From assembly GCA_027618475.1 (NCBI GenBank), contig JAQCEJ010000033.1, positions 1 to 51,062 of the forward strand: a stretch of 51,062 bases of DNA, read 5' to 3'. The translations under genes were made by a program, and so were the position numbers. This stretch comes from Planctomycetota bacterium (lineage in GTDB: Bacteria > Planctomycetota > Planctomycetia > Planctomycetales > Planctomycetaceae). Of this stretch, positions 9,173 through 17,890 are shown piece after piece; position 1 is the stretch's first letter; each line of letters begins with the position of its first letter. The notes below the pieces were generated by a model that saw only the letters and a list, made by a program, of their open reading frames with translations, made no database searches and had not been told where the DNA came from.

Positions 9173-10075
9173 TTAACGGCGATAGGGCCATTGATCGGGT
9201 ACGATAACCGGCTCCGGTGGTGTATCGAATTCGAACTCGAATTCCGAATCCTGTTCGTTACCGAGAAGAGAATCATCATCTTGTGACGATACCGTTCTCG
9301 TCTTTCCACGGCCGGGGATCGTGATCAATTGCGACGAGTAGGCATCGGTAAGAATTTTATCACGGTTGCCTCTGTCACTCGGCTGCGCGAGCTGCTTCTG
9401 TCGCGATGGAGGAAGATAACTGATGGGATCGGGACTTGGAGTCATCGCAGGTGTTGTCGCCGAGACGTCCCGGGACGCCGGTGATGGCACAGATCGACTC
9501 ACCGGCGCGGCACGCGTCGGAACCTTCCTCACGGAACGCACTTGAATTCGGGGAATGCTGTCTTGAATCCGTTTTAATATCGATGGATTCTCAACAGAAC
9601 TTTGCAGGCCCTCGGGAATCGGTGTCTCAGCAGGTACATCATCGAGTTCGTCCGCAGGAACTTCCACAGGGACGGGGAAATTCTGGTAGTCATCTCCCGG
9701 CGATCGTTCATCGCCGAATTCGTCGACAGAGGGCAATTCCGCAGCGTCAGTTCGGGGCGCATTGAATGTTCCGGGTTTCGGAACGGAGATCGGTTTGGGA
9801 GGGATCTGTGGTCCCATCGGTTTTGATGAGTCGGGCGGTGTGACGTTGGGAACGTCTTCCAGAAAGACCTCCGGCGCAACCGGTGCGGACGAGTTGGAGC
9901 GGATCGGAGCCTCCGTTGCGGGCTGCGGTTCCGATGCGTAACTTTTGGTTGATCTCCACGAACGGGCGAACGAAGGACAGTGCAGGTAGCTTCTGTTCAT
10001 CGAGCAGCCGGAAAACGTGCTTAGCGCCAGCAGTCCCGCCGTGAGTATCAGTTTTCGTGACTTTGGGAAATACAT
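9173..10075 (-). CDS. Proline-rich putative lipoprotein
   Basis: 300 residues with a type II signal peptide: basic start (FPKSRK), hydrophobic core (LILTAGLLALS) and lipobox-like FSGC with Cys24 as likely lipidated residue. The remainder is low-complexity, rich in Pro, Ser, Glu and Asp, with no domain I recognise, and looks largely disordered. The tail contains an acidic patch (EFEFEFD). It is presumably an envelope-anchored protein. Codon use looks ordinary. It is convergent with yidD across a 36-nt gap and divergent from the small gene starting at 10469. Confidence 0.65.
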   Translation of the reverse strand: MYFPKSRKLILTAGLLALSTFSGCSMNRSYLHCPSFARSWRSTKSYASEPQPATEAPIRSNSSAPVAPEVFLEDVPNVTPPDSSKPMGPQIPPKPISVPKPGTFNAPRTDAAELPSVDEFGDERSPGDDYQNFPVPVEVPADELDDVPAETPIPEGLQSSVENPSILKRIQDSIPRIQVRSVRKVPTRAAPVSRSVPSPASRDVSATTPAMTPSPDPISYLPPSRQKQLAQPSDRGNRDKILTDAYSSQLITIPGRGKTRTVSSQDDDSLLGNEQDSEFEFEFDTPPEPVIVPDQWPYRR

Positions 10076-10468
10076 GGCGTCAAACCCCTTGTCGTCCAGA
10101 CATCGAGCGATATGGGCATAAACCGTACGCCCCCTATATCAGGTGCTGAGACAAGAATCGGCTTACTCCTCATGACAAGAAAATCGGAATCGCTAGAATC
10201 CTTAAAGCATGTCGCGACAGCCCGCCACGAATACTCGTCTTGCGGTTCGTTCAAAGATTGCCGATTTCTAAAATTGAGACGATTGTGCCGAATGTATCGA
10301 TCAACGCGGTTTGATTTCACAGGCGCGGCTGACATTCGATCAAAAAACTTAAGCCGGTTTGCTCGACCGTCGCGGGGGTAAACCTCTATACTGAGGCGAA
10401 ATCGCACGCCCGGACCTCCGGTTCAGACCTGTTCCTTCCGCCATCAACCTTTGATTTGGGACCACAAC
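10076..10468. other. Divergent intergenic region
   Basis: About 390 nt between the start of the minus-strand lipoprotein gene and the plus-strand small gene. I find no convincing ORF, RNA gene or strong hairpin. It presumably contains two back-to-back promoters, but no clean -35/-10 pair stands out. Confidence 0.4.
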
Positions 10469-10714
10469 ATGGCCGACCACGAAAAATACGATCCCCGCGT
10501 CGATGCGCTGGTGATGGAAACCCGCACGCAGTGGGACAAAGACGTTGGAAATCTATCCGAGGCCGATCGCCGCTGGCTGTCACAGGCCTTACACGCCGAG
10601 CCCGACAAAGCCGCAAAGGTCGCGTATGACCGTTCGCACACCGGCTTCACCCGAACGATCACCGTCACGGTGGCGGATATTGCGAGGTTGTATCAGGAGC
10701 GGGTGAGCGGTTAA
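10469..10714 (+). CDS. Small conserved-looking hypothetical protein
   Basis: 81 residues from the ATG at 10469; a TTG 18 nt earlier is in frame but less likely. Soluble, charged protein (MADHEKYDPRVDALVMET) with a helical N-terminal half and a Thr-rich strand-like segment TRTITVTVADIARLY near the end. No signal peptide, no membrane segment and no family I can name. It stands alone, tail-to-tail with the LOG-family gene, 10 nt between stops. The codon pattern resembles neighbouring genes, which supports it being real. Confidence 0.6.
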   Translation: MADHEKYDPRVDALVMETRTQWDKDVGNLSEADRRWLSQALHAEPDKAAKVAYDRSHTGFTRTITVTVADIARLYQERVSG

Positions 10715-10724
10715 GGGATTGAGA

Positions 10725-11513
10725 TCACCCTCTCAACTGAATCGGTTTCGGCGTGGGGAAATTCCATGCTCGCGAATCGAACCCCGCTTTTCCCTGAATG
10801 CATGGTTTTGACGGGCAGAGATCCATACGGACCAGCGCTTCTTCGACATCATCCGTCAACGTGACGAGATCAAGATCGTGCGCATCGATGGTCTGTTCCT
10901 TCAGCAGCGTGTTCTGCATGAAGTCGAATAACGGCTGCCAATACTCCTTCCCCATAAAGACAATGGGAAAGTCGAAGATTTTTCGCGTTTGAATCAATGT
11001 CACCGCTTCAAAGGCTTCGTCGAGTGTACCGAAGCCACCGGGGAAAATCAGAAACGCCTGTGAGTATTTGACGAGCATCACCTTCCGCACAAAGAAGTAG
11101 TTGAAGTTTACAAACTTGTCGAGATACGGGTTCGGCTGTTGCTCTTTCGGGAGCACGATGTTGCAGCCGATCGACCGGCCGCCGACGTCTTTCGCCCCGC
11201 GGTTCGCGGCTTCCATAATTCCCGGCCCGCCGCCGGTGATGACGGTGAACCCGAGTTTGGCAATCTCCGCCCCCATGCGCTGGGCAAGTTTGTAATATTG
11301 ATGATCTTCGGTGAATCGCGCTGACCCGAATGCCGTTACACAGGGGCCAAGAAAATGCAAGGCACGAAACCCCCGAATAAATTCTCGCATAATGCGAAGG
11401 ACGCGGAAAAACTCGGCCGTCCGCGAGCGTGGTCCTTCCAGCAGATATCGATCTTCGGCGAGCCAGCGGTTACGTTCATCGGGTTTTTCTGCTGTATTCG
11501 TATCGGATATCAT
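10725..11513 (-). CDS. LOG-family (TIGR00730) Rossmann-fold protein
   Basis: 262 residues. The centre matches the LOG/lysine-decarboxylase-like superfamily: VTAFGSARF near 59-67, the nucleotide-binding GFTVITGGGPGIMEAANRGA near 87-106, and the catalytic PGGFGTLDEAFE near 158-169, which carries the PGGxGTxxE signature. Family members are typically cytokinin riboside 5'-monophosphate phosphoribohydrolases or nucleotide 5'-monophosphate nucleosidases; the substrate here is unknown. The first ~45 residues form a charged helical extension seen in the longer LOG type. It is divergent from the MoxR gene across about 400 nt in which I see no further gene. Confidence 0.9.
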   Translation of the reverse strand: MISDTNTAEKPDERNRWLAEDRYLLEGPRSRTAEFFRVLRIMREFIRGFRALHFLGPCVTAFGSARFTEDHQYYKLAQRMGAEIAKLGFTVITGGGPGIMEAANRGAKDVGGRSIGCNIVLPKEQQPNPYLDKFVNFNYFFVRKVMLVKYSQAFLIFPGGFGTLDEAFEAVTLIQTRKIFDFPIVFMGKEYWQPLFDFMQNTLLKEQTIDAHDLDLVTLTDDVEEALVRMDLCPSKPCIQGKAGFDSRAWNFPTPKPIQLRG

Positions 11514-11919
11514 AGCTATGCCAACCTTCCTTTGCTGCGAATGCCGCTGGTCATTCGGCGTTCGTCTTGGAAACGCTGATTCGCGGCTGTTTCGTTCTTC
11601 CCTCGACAGGGCCCCTGATGCAACGGAACCTTTGAATTCGATATGTGATTCGTCAGCAGTGCGTATAATAAAGTCTGGTTATTGAGTACGATGGAGGAGT
11701 TACCATCAGGAACAGTGTCGCACATATAATCGTTTTTCGAGATTTTCGATAGACGAGTACGCCACGATCGGAGTTTCGTCCGTCGATATCCAGGACACTT
11801 TTAAAACGCAGAAATCGCAGTATGGGGCGATGAAAACGTCGATGCAGATCTCGCGATATCAATCGTCTTTGCATCTGCATCTCGTTCCATACTCAGGACA
11901 GGAAGACACACTCAAAATA
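11514..11919. other. Divergent intergenic region
   Basis: About 400 nt between the LOG-family gene and the MoxR-type gene. It contains short open frames on both strands, but none has coding character or a recognisable product. It should carry promoters for both genes. Confidence 0.4.
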
Positions 11920-12927
11920 ATGTCTGTGACACACGAAATTGACGGCGTTTTGCTGCATATGGCTGGGCCCGATCGTTCCGAGGGGAACTGGATCGGACAG
12001 CACGAGATTCTCAAGCAACTGCTGGCCTGCTGGCTGGTTCTTGATCCTAAGGATATGCCTCTCACGCCGCGTCTGGTTGGGACTCCGGGCATCGGAAAAA
12101 CAACCCTCGCCATCTCGGGAGCCCGCGTGCGGCAGCAATCGCTTTATATTTACCAATGTACCGCCGATACCCGTCCCGAAGATTTACTGGTCACGCCGGT
12201 GATTTCTGAAAAGGGAAAGATCGCTTACCATGCCTCCCCATTGGTGACGGCGATGATTCAGGGGGGCATCTGCGTTCTTGATGAAGGGAACCGCATGAAC
12301 GAGAAGTCGTGGGCGAGTCTCGCACCGCTGCTCGACCATCGCCGGTATGTCGAATCGATCGTCGCAGGAATATCGATTCCCGCGCACCCTGATTTTCGTT
12401 GTGCCGTCACGATGAACGACGACGAATCGACGTTCGAGATACCCGATTACATTCTCAGCCGTTTGCAGCCGACGCTCACGCTCGGTCATCCCAATCGCGA
12501 AGACGAACGGGCGATATTGCGCTATCATCTGCCGTTTTCCGATCTGGAGATGCTCGATCTCACCGTCGAATTTCTGCAACAGGCGCACGAACTCAAATTG
12601 AATTTCTCGACGCGCGACGGCATCAACATGCTGCGTTATGCGCTCAAACGCCTGCACGGAGATTCGGAGCATCCCCTGAGCAAAGACGCTGCCTGGCGCG
12701 AATCGCTGGTCAATTGCCTGGGTGAGGAAGCCCTCGACCTCAATCGTCTTTCCGAACAGAGAACGCGAACGCTCGGTGGCGACGTTGTCTCGATGGGACT
12801 GGGGGACTTTTTCTTCAACCCCGAAGACCCGTTACATCCCGACTTCGGCCAGGAAATCGACGACGACGATGACGATATGGATGACGATGAATTTGATTCG
12901 ATTGACGACGATGAAGACGACGAATAG
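11920..12927 (+). CDS. MoxR-family AAA+ ATPase with aspartate-rich tail
   Basis: 335 residues from the ATG at 11920; the frame opens 90 nt earlier, but the upstream part does not look coding. Walker A is GTPGIGKT at 54-61, Walker B is [12 protein letters not shown] with the acidic pair at 121-122, sensor-1 Asn in VTMND near 166, and an arginine-containing ILSRLQPT segment near 179-186 follows. This is the MoxR/RavA-like architecture, in which an ATPase remodels or activates a partner. The last 24 residues (312-335) are almost pure Asp/Glu, unusual for the family and possibly a partner- or metal-binding tail. The next gene, 96 nt downstream on the same strand, is the probable partner; no VWA-domain protein, the classical MoxR partner, is nearby. 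Confidence 0.88.
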   Translation: MSVTHEIDGVLLHMAGPDRSEGNWIGQHEILKQLLACWLVLDPKDMPLTPRLVGTPGIGKTTLAISGARVRQQSLYIYQCTADTRPEDLLVTPVISEKGKIAYHASPLVTAMIQGGICVLDEGNRMNEKSWASLAPLLDHRRYVESIVAGISIPAHPDFRCAVTMNDDESTFEIPDYILSRLQPTLTLGHPNREDERAILRYHLPFSDLEMLDLTVEFLQQAHELKLNFSTRDGINMLRYALKRLHGDSEHPLSKDAAWRESLVNCLGEEALDLNRLSEQRTRTLGGDVVSMGLGDFFFNPEDPLHPDFGQEIDDDDDDMDDDEFDSIDDDEDDE

Positions 12928-12956
12928 CGAACCAACAAGCCCGAACGGTAATGCGT

Positions 12957-13010
12957 CCTCATCCGTCTCTCTTTGGGAGATGTCGACCGCAGGCCGAATA
13001 AGGGTGTCTT
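12957..13010 (+). repeat. Degenerate copy of a dispersed intergenic repeat
   Basis: The stretch containing GGGAGATGTCGACCGCAGGC matches the intergenic repeat at about 45053-45095 (GGGAGAAGGTGACCGCAGGC), with conserved flanks TCTC-CT and AAGGG/GAGGG. This copy is decayed. It lies between the MoxR-type gene and its downstream partner, in the probable leader of the latter. Confidence 0.5.
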
Positions 13011-13023
13011 TGAAGAAGAATGT

Positions 13024-14931
13024 ATGATCCACGAATTCTTACGTCTGAGTCCTCGTATTGCCGTGCTTCCGGTGATTCATGGTAGCGGCGACGTTGCCGT
13101 TGAAGTGCGGCGGTTGCTATTGTCGCATCGCTGCGATTGTCTTGCCGTCCCTCTTCCTCCGTCATTTCAGAACGATGTCGAACATGGGATACAGATTTTT
13201 CCGGCGATGACTGCAGTGATGCAAGAGGAAACTCCCCTGTTTTCTGCGAGTGGCGAAGAACACTTTCACGATGGCGACATCGATGCCGATTTTTCTACCG
13301 ACGAAATGAACGGACAGAAATCGTGCAGTTACGTGCCGATCGATCCTTGTCAGCCCGTCATTGCTGCCATTCGATTTGCGATTCAAGAGCGGATACCGCG
13401 AGCTTTTATCGATCTGGAGTCCGAACGGTTTCGCTCGTATTCGCCGGTCTTGCCCGATCCGTACGCACTCAAAAAAATCTCGCTCGAACAATTCTCGGCG
13501 GCTGTCTTGCCGTCATTGCCGAAACCACCGGAAGGACAACCCCAAGACCGTATCGACTGGATGACGCAGCAGCTCCGTCAACTCGAAAAACGATTCGAGT
13601 CGATTGTTTTCGTCTGTTCGATCGCCGACTGGCCGTGGATCAAGAACGCCTACCTCAGCGACGTACAGCGCGAGATCGAACCCGATGATGTGCATGCCGC
13701 GGAGTTGTACGAAGTGCGCTCGTCATCGCTGATGTTTTTCACCGGGGAGCTCCCATTCATTACGGGCAAGTACGAGCAGGCACGAGAGGATCTGGACAGC
13801 GACGAGAATCTATCGATCGACGGTATCAAGGATTTGTTGCTCGAGACCCGCGTTCGCTACGAAAAGGAACTAAAGCATCAGGCACTTAAGATTTCTCCCC
13901 TGTTGTTGTCGCAGTACCTCAAGTACGTGCGCAATCTCTCGCTGGTCGAACGGCGGATGACGCCGGATCTGTATACTCTGGTGGTTGCCGCCCAACAGTT
14001 AATGGGGGATCAGTTCGCCATTCACCTGGCGGAGACCGCACGCGAATACCCGTACGATTACAGTATCAATTTGCCCAAACTCGAAATGGGAATCGGTGCG
14101 GGTCGACTTTCTCCGGACGGGGAAGTGGTCAAACTTTACAATCGTCTGCCCGGCCCGCCGGTCTCGTGGCGGAAGTGCGAACTCAAACCCCGTCCGGCGA
14201 AGTGGCAAAAAGATCGCTGGCAGATGCGATGGAATCCGTATCGTCAATGCAGTTGGCCGCCGGAAGATTCGGTGATCGAGAAATTTCGTACCCATGTCAA
14301 AGATCAGGCTCTCAATCTGCTGGGGGCCGATCTCGTTCGGACCGAAAAATTTCAGACGAGCATCATGGATGGGCTCGATATTCGCGAAACGCTGCGGAAG
14401 TGGTATACGGGCGATTTGTACGTCAAAGTCTGTCCGCCGACGCGCGGCGGACTCGATTGCGTGGTGATGTTATTCGATTCTCCCGCCGACCCACGCGATT
14501 ATCCCTGGCGCATGACATGGCAGGCAGAGCATCACGACGAATCGACGCTCGCCTTTTTCGCATCGAATTTCGGAGACGAAATGGTCGGCCCCGGCATCGG
14601 ACAGGCAGTGTATGGGGGCAGCGTCTTCCTTTTCCCCCCGCGCGATATTCCCGACATCTGGCACGATCCTCGCCTTGACTTTGCGAATACGCTCGAAGAA
14701 CGTCTGATTGCAGGAGCCTGCCTCCATAGCCGCGAACGGCATATTGCTCTCTTGAGTTCTGGACCGCCGGGGTTGGCCTGGAAACGCATGGCGTCCCGTT
14801 TCCGCAAAAAAATCGTACATGTCCCGATTAACCGTTTCAGCCAGCAGATGATTCAACAACTCCGTATTTTTCACGTTCTTAATGGTCGCGAGATCCGCAG
14901 TTACGCGGCGAATTTTATTCGCAAAATATGA
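13024..14931 (+). CDS. Large uncharacterised protein paired with MoxR ATPase
   Basis: About 635 residues from the ATG at 13024, which is preceded by GAAGAAGAA; an earlier in-frame start at 12973 would fall inside a repeat. The first ~180 residues (IAVLPVIHGSGD, YVPIDPCQPVIAAIRFAI, RAFIDLES, then WMTQQLRQLEKRFESIVFVCSIADW) recall the DUF5682-type proteins often encoded beside MoxR ATPases and VWA proteins. I infer a distant relation only. The rest has no motif I can name; the C-terminal part has SSGPPG and a basic RFRKKI segment. No signal peptide or membrane helix is visible, so it is probably cytoplasmic. It follows the MoxR gene on the same strand and likely forms a two-gene module with it. 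Function unknown. Confidence 0.75.
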   Translation: MIHEFLRLSPRIAVLPVIHGSGDVAVEVRRLLLSHRCDCLAVPLPPSFQNDVEHGIQIFPAMTAVMQEETPLFSASGEEHFHDGDIDADFSTDEMNGQKSCSYVPIDPCQPVIAAIRFAIQERIPRAFIDLESERFRSYSPVLPDPYALKKISLEQFSAAVLPSLPKPPEGQPQDRIDWMTQQLRQLEKRFESIVFVCSIADWPWIKNAYLSDVQREIEPDDVHAAELYEVRSSSLMFFTGELPFITGKYEQAREDLDSDENLSIDGIKDLLLETRVRYEKELKHQALKISPLLLSQYLKYVRNLSLVERRMTPDLYTLVVAAQQLMGDQFAIHLAETAREYPYDYSINLPKLEMGIGAGRLSPDGEVVKLYNRLPGPPVSWRKCELKPRPAKWQKDRWQMRWNPYRQCSWPPEDSVIEKFRTHVKDQALNLLGADLVRTEKFQTSIMDGLDIRETLRKWYTGDLYVKVCPPTRGGLDCVVMLFDSPADPRDYPWRMTWQAEHHDESTLAFFASNFGDEMVGPGIGQAVYGGSVFLFPPRDIPDIWHDPRLDFANTLEERLIAGACLHSRERHIALLSSGPPGLAWKRMASRFRKKIVHVPINRFSQQMIQQLRIFHVLNGREIRSYAANFIRKI

Positions 14932-15154
14932 GAAGAGAAGGGAAACGAAGTTAACGCCGAAGCTTCAGATCGATGTTGCAAGGGTGAGAACGATTGAGAA
15001 TTTTTCGTGTTCATCCTCTGCAATCTCTGCGTACTGGGCGTTTCAAATTCTTTAAGTTTCCTTAGCACGAAAATTGCGGTTTCGGGTCTGCATAATATAC
15101 AATACATCAGAATCACTCTCACATCGAACTTGATCTCATCGTGGAGAACTTTCC

Positions 15155-16105
15155 ATGGTATTGGAAGACGTTTTGAAAATTGTCGGGTACGCTGTGCTAC
15201 TGCTCGGTGGACTCTTGCTGCTGGTATTTCTGGGGCTGTTCGCCAAGTATTTCAAACTCTGGGTTCGCGCCTACTTCACGAAAGCGCGAATCGGACCGAT
15301 TCAGCTTGTGGTGATGTCGTTGAGCAAAATTCAGCCCGACGTCATCGTTGATACCAAGGTAATGGCAGTGCAAGCGGGACTGACTGATATTTCGACAGGG
15401 GCTCTCGCTGCTCACTTTCTCGCCGGTGGAAATGTGCGTCGAGTCGTGCAAGCTATGATTGCCGCCCAGCGGGCACGAATTGAACTGGACTGGGATACTG
15501 CGGCGGCCATCGATCTCGCCGGCCGAAACATTATCGAGGCTGTACAAACCAGCGTCGATCCGAAAGTCATCGATTGTCCCGATGCGCGTAAAACTGGACG
15601 CGATACTCTCGATGGTGTTGCCAAAGACGGCATTCAACTCAAGGCGCGAGCCCGCGTCACCGTGCGGACCAACCTCGCCCAACTCATCGGCGGAGCAACT
15701 GAAGAAACAATTATTGCCCGCGTCGGCGAAGGTATCGTCTCGGCAATCGGGTCGTGCACCAGCCATAAAGAGGTACTTGCCAATCCCGTATTGATTGCCA
15801 AGACCGTGCTGAACAAGGGGCTCGACTCACAGACGGCCTATGCGATCGTGTCTATCGATATCGCCGACATCGATGTGGGAGACAATGTTGGCGCGCGATT
15901 GATGGCAGATCAAGCTGAGGCCGATATGCGGATTGCCCGCGCCAAGGCTGAAGAGCGTCGGGCACGAGCTGTCGCCGAAGAACAGGAAATGCAGGCATTA
16001 ACGCAGGAAAATCGGGCGAAAGTAATTTTGGCAGAAGCCGAGATTCCCAAAGCGACTGCCGACGCCTATAGGTCGGGCCGGTTACGTGCTTCGGCGACAT
16101 CGTAA
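15155..16105 (+). CDS. floA: Flotillin-like protein FloA
   Basis: 316 residues, close to the ~330 typical of FloA (YqfA). An N-terminal hydrophobic hairpin (about residues 8-32, [20 protein letters not shown]) anchors it to the inner face of the membrane. The family-specific segments follow: [57 protein letters not shown] and [31 protein letters not shown]. The C-terminal quarter is a long Ala/Glu-rich coiled coil (about 235-300). FloA organises membrane microdomains. The usual nfeD neighbour is not here. The upstream 220 nt carry no gene. Confidence 0.94.
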   Translation: MVLEDVLKIVGYAVLLLGGLLLLVFLGLFAKYFKLWVRAYFTKARIGPIQLVVMSLSKIQPDVIVDTKVMAVQAGLTDISTGALAAHFLAGGNVRRVVQAMIAAQRARIELDWDTAAAIDLAGRNIIEAVQTSVDPKVIDCPDARKTGRDTLDGVAKDGIQLKARARVTVRTNLAQLIGGATEETIIARVGEGIVSAIGSCTSHKEVLANPVLIAKTVLNKGLDSQTAYAIVSIDIADIDVGDNVGARLMADQAEADMRIARAKAEERRARAVAEEQEMQALTQENRAKVILAEAEIPKATADAYRSGRLRASATS

Positions 16106-16478
16106 CGTGTTGTGGTTATGGGTTTTGTGACGACATGGTGCGATAAGGCAGGGTGATAACGATTGCGCAAAGCCTGAGAGCGGAAGAAGTCGTTCACAAG
16201 GTTGGATGCAAATGACCCGATGAATGGGGGGACGAAATTCGTTAAGCCGTCCCGTTGAGGAAGCGCGCGGAGAACGATATACTTGGCGGAGCCAAACGTC
16301 TTGTATTCGACCGTTGTATCGGTCGCTTCGGACGGTGTCAGTTATCGCATTCGGCAAGAAGTGATTGCGGTCCGTTTTGTTTTCAGAGCAGCCCATAAGC
16401 TGCCACAGCATCAGGATGTCGCTGTGTATCTGAAGTTCCTATCCAGATAAAATCTTCAAACGAGGTTTTTATCGACCT
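16106..16478. other. Intergenic region, nothing recognised
   Basis: About 370 nt after floA. A minus-strand open frame of 109 codons crosses it but has no coding character or recognisable product, and it runs into floA. No strong hairpin or RNA gene is evident. The last part (TATCCAGATAAAAT) may hold the promoter for the following small gene. Confidence 0.35.
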
Positions 16479-16688
16479 ATGAGTGATACCTACCTGATGG
16501 AACTGAACGAACAACAGCGAGAAGTCATTCTGCAAGGGTTGCGCTACGTGAAAAGCTCCTTGCGGCTGGACGTCTACGATCCGACTCCCGAACTTGTCGA
16601 AAAACGGCAACGCAGCCTCCAGGAAGTTTTCGACCTGGAAACGCAATTGCAAACCAGCCGCACCGGAGGGAGCGCCGCCAACGTCTGA
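16479..16688 (+). CDS. Small hypothetical protein
   Basis: 69 residues, soluble and mostly helical (MNEQQREVILQGLRYV-type pattern after the start), ending in a short disordered tail. The heptad-like spacing of Leu and Val around QGLRYVKSSLRLDVYD and LQEVFDLETQLQ suggests a helical hairpin. No family recognised; comparable short helical proteins are common in planctomycetes. It stands alone between floA and the FabH-like gene, followed by an inverted repeat at 16706-16775. Confidence 0.6.
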   Translation: MSDTYLMELNEQQREVILQGLRYVKSSLRLDVYDPTPELVEKRQRSLQEVFDLETQLQTSRTGGSAANV

Positions 16689-16705
16689 ATCAAAGGATGA
16701 AGGCG

Positions 16706-16775
16706 AAAGGATGAAGGATGATTCAGCGGGGCCTTCCTTGGCTAATGTCTAATTCTGACTCATCCTTCATCTTTT
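16706..16775. repeat. Inverted repeat between small gene and FabH-like gene
   Basis: Left arm AAAGGATGAAGGATGA at 16706-16721 and right arm TCATCCTTCATCTTTT at 16760-16775 pair at 15 of 16 positions with a 38-nt loop. It may act as a terminator-like or RNA-stabilising structure, or be the relic of a mobile repeat. Confidence 0.6.
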
Positions 16776-16803
16776 CTTTCTCATCCGTTGCTTGCTGACT
16801 CTC

Positions 16804-17850
16804 ATGCGTTATCACCACGTTTGCGTCGAGGCCATTGCGTGTACGTTGCCTCCCGAGGTCGTCACTTCTGACGAACTCGAACATCAACTGCTCCCCGTGT
16901 ACGAGCGTCTGGGACTCCCTGCCGGCCGGCTAGAGTTAATGACCGGCATTCGAGAACGGCGTTTCTTCCCCCGAGGAACTCGACCCGGCGACATCAGCGC
17001 CGTCACGGCTCAAAAAGCGTTGACAGCATCGGGAATCGAACCCCGTGATGTCGGTGCTTTATTTCATGGATCAGTTTGTCGCGATCAGCTCGAACCGGCA
17101 ACCGCCAATGCCGTTCATCACGCACTCGGCATCAGCGGGAACGCCTATCTCGCGGATATCAGTAATGCCTGCCTCGGTCTGCTGAATGGTGTCGTTCAGA
17201 TCGCCGACATGATCGAACTCGGTCACATTCGCGCCGGCATCGTTGTCGGTACCGAAGATGGCCGCGGTCTCGTCGAAGGAACGATTGCCAGTGTCCTGAA
17301 AGACGAAAAGATCACCCGACAACAATTCAAACTCGATTTCGCATCGCTGACGATCGGTTCGGGCTCGGCAGCCATCGTCTTATGCGATCGACAGTTGAGC
17401 CGGGCGGGACATCGTTTGCTTGGAGGTGCGTATGCCTGCGATACGACCAGCCATGAACTCTGCGAAGGTGGAGTCGAGTTCGAAAAGCACGGCGATGATC
17501 GCCCGCGAATGCAGACCGACTCGGAAGCCTTGCTCCACGCGGGCATCAACCTCGCCGGGAAGACCTGGGCGAAAACCCGCGAGGCACTCAACTGGGAAAA
17601 TGCCGACGTGACCAAGGCGTTCACGCATCAGGTCGGTCGGGCGCACCGCAAACTGTTGTTCGAACGTCTGGAACTCGATCCTGCAATCGATTTCCCCACG
17701 GTCGATTTTCTCGGTAACACCGGTGCCGCTGCGTTACCTACCGCTGCCGCGCTCGGCATCGAACAGGGTCATGTCGTCAAAGGCGACCGCGTCGCGCTGC
17801 TCGGTATCGGCAGCGGCCTCAATGCATTAATGCTGGGAATAGACTGGTAG
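16804..17850 (+). CDS. 3-oxoacyl-ACP synthase III-like (FabH-type thiolase) enzyme
   Basis: 348 residues from the ATG at 16804; upstream in-frame starts lie within the inverted-repeat region. Thiolase-fold condensing enzyme with the Cys-His-Asn triad of the FabH/KAS III group: Cys123 in DISNACLG, His275 in THQVG and Asn305 in FLGNTGAA. Late GIGSGLNALM matches the family's oxyanion-loop region. FabH starts fatty-acid synthesis from acetyl-CoA and malonyl-ACP, but related enzymes (OleA-like and others) use other acyl groups. Because no fab genes are adjacent, the precise substrate is uncertain. It is convergent with the ABC permease gene across 40 nt. Confidence 0.85.
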   Translation: MRYHHVCVEAIACTLPPEVVTSDELEHQLLPVYERLGLPAGRLELMTGIRERRFFPRGTRPGDISAVTAQKALTASGIEPRDVGALFHGSVCRDQLEPATANAVHHALGISGNAYLADISNACLGLLNGVVQIADMIELGHIRAGIVVGTEDGRGLVEGTIASVLKDEKITRQQFKLDFASLTIGSGSAAIVLCDRQLSRAGHRLLGGAYACDTTSHELCEGGVEFEKHGDDRPRMQTDSEALLHAGINLAGKTWAKTREALNWENADVTKAFTHQVGRAHRKLLFERLELDPAIDFPTVDFLGNTGAAALPTAAALGIEQGHVVKGDRVALLGIGSGLNALMLGIDW

Positions 17851-17890
17851 TTGCACATCTTTGCAAATTTCCATTGTCCATTCTCCACTA

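Noticed and set aside
16082-16411. 109-codon minus-strand open frame after floA
   Set aside because: No homology-like features, overlaps the floA end, and composition is not gene-like.
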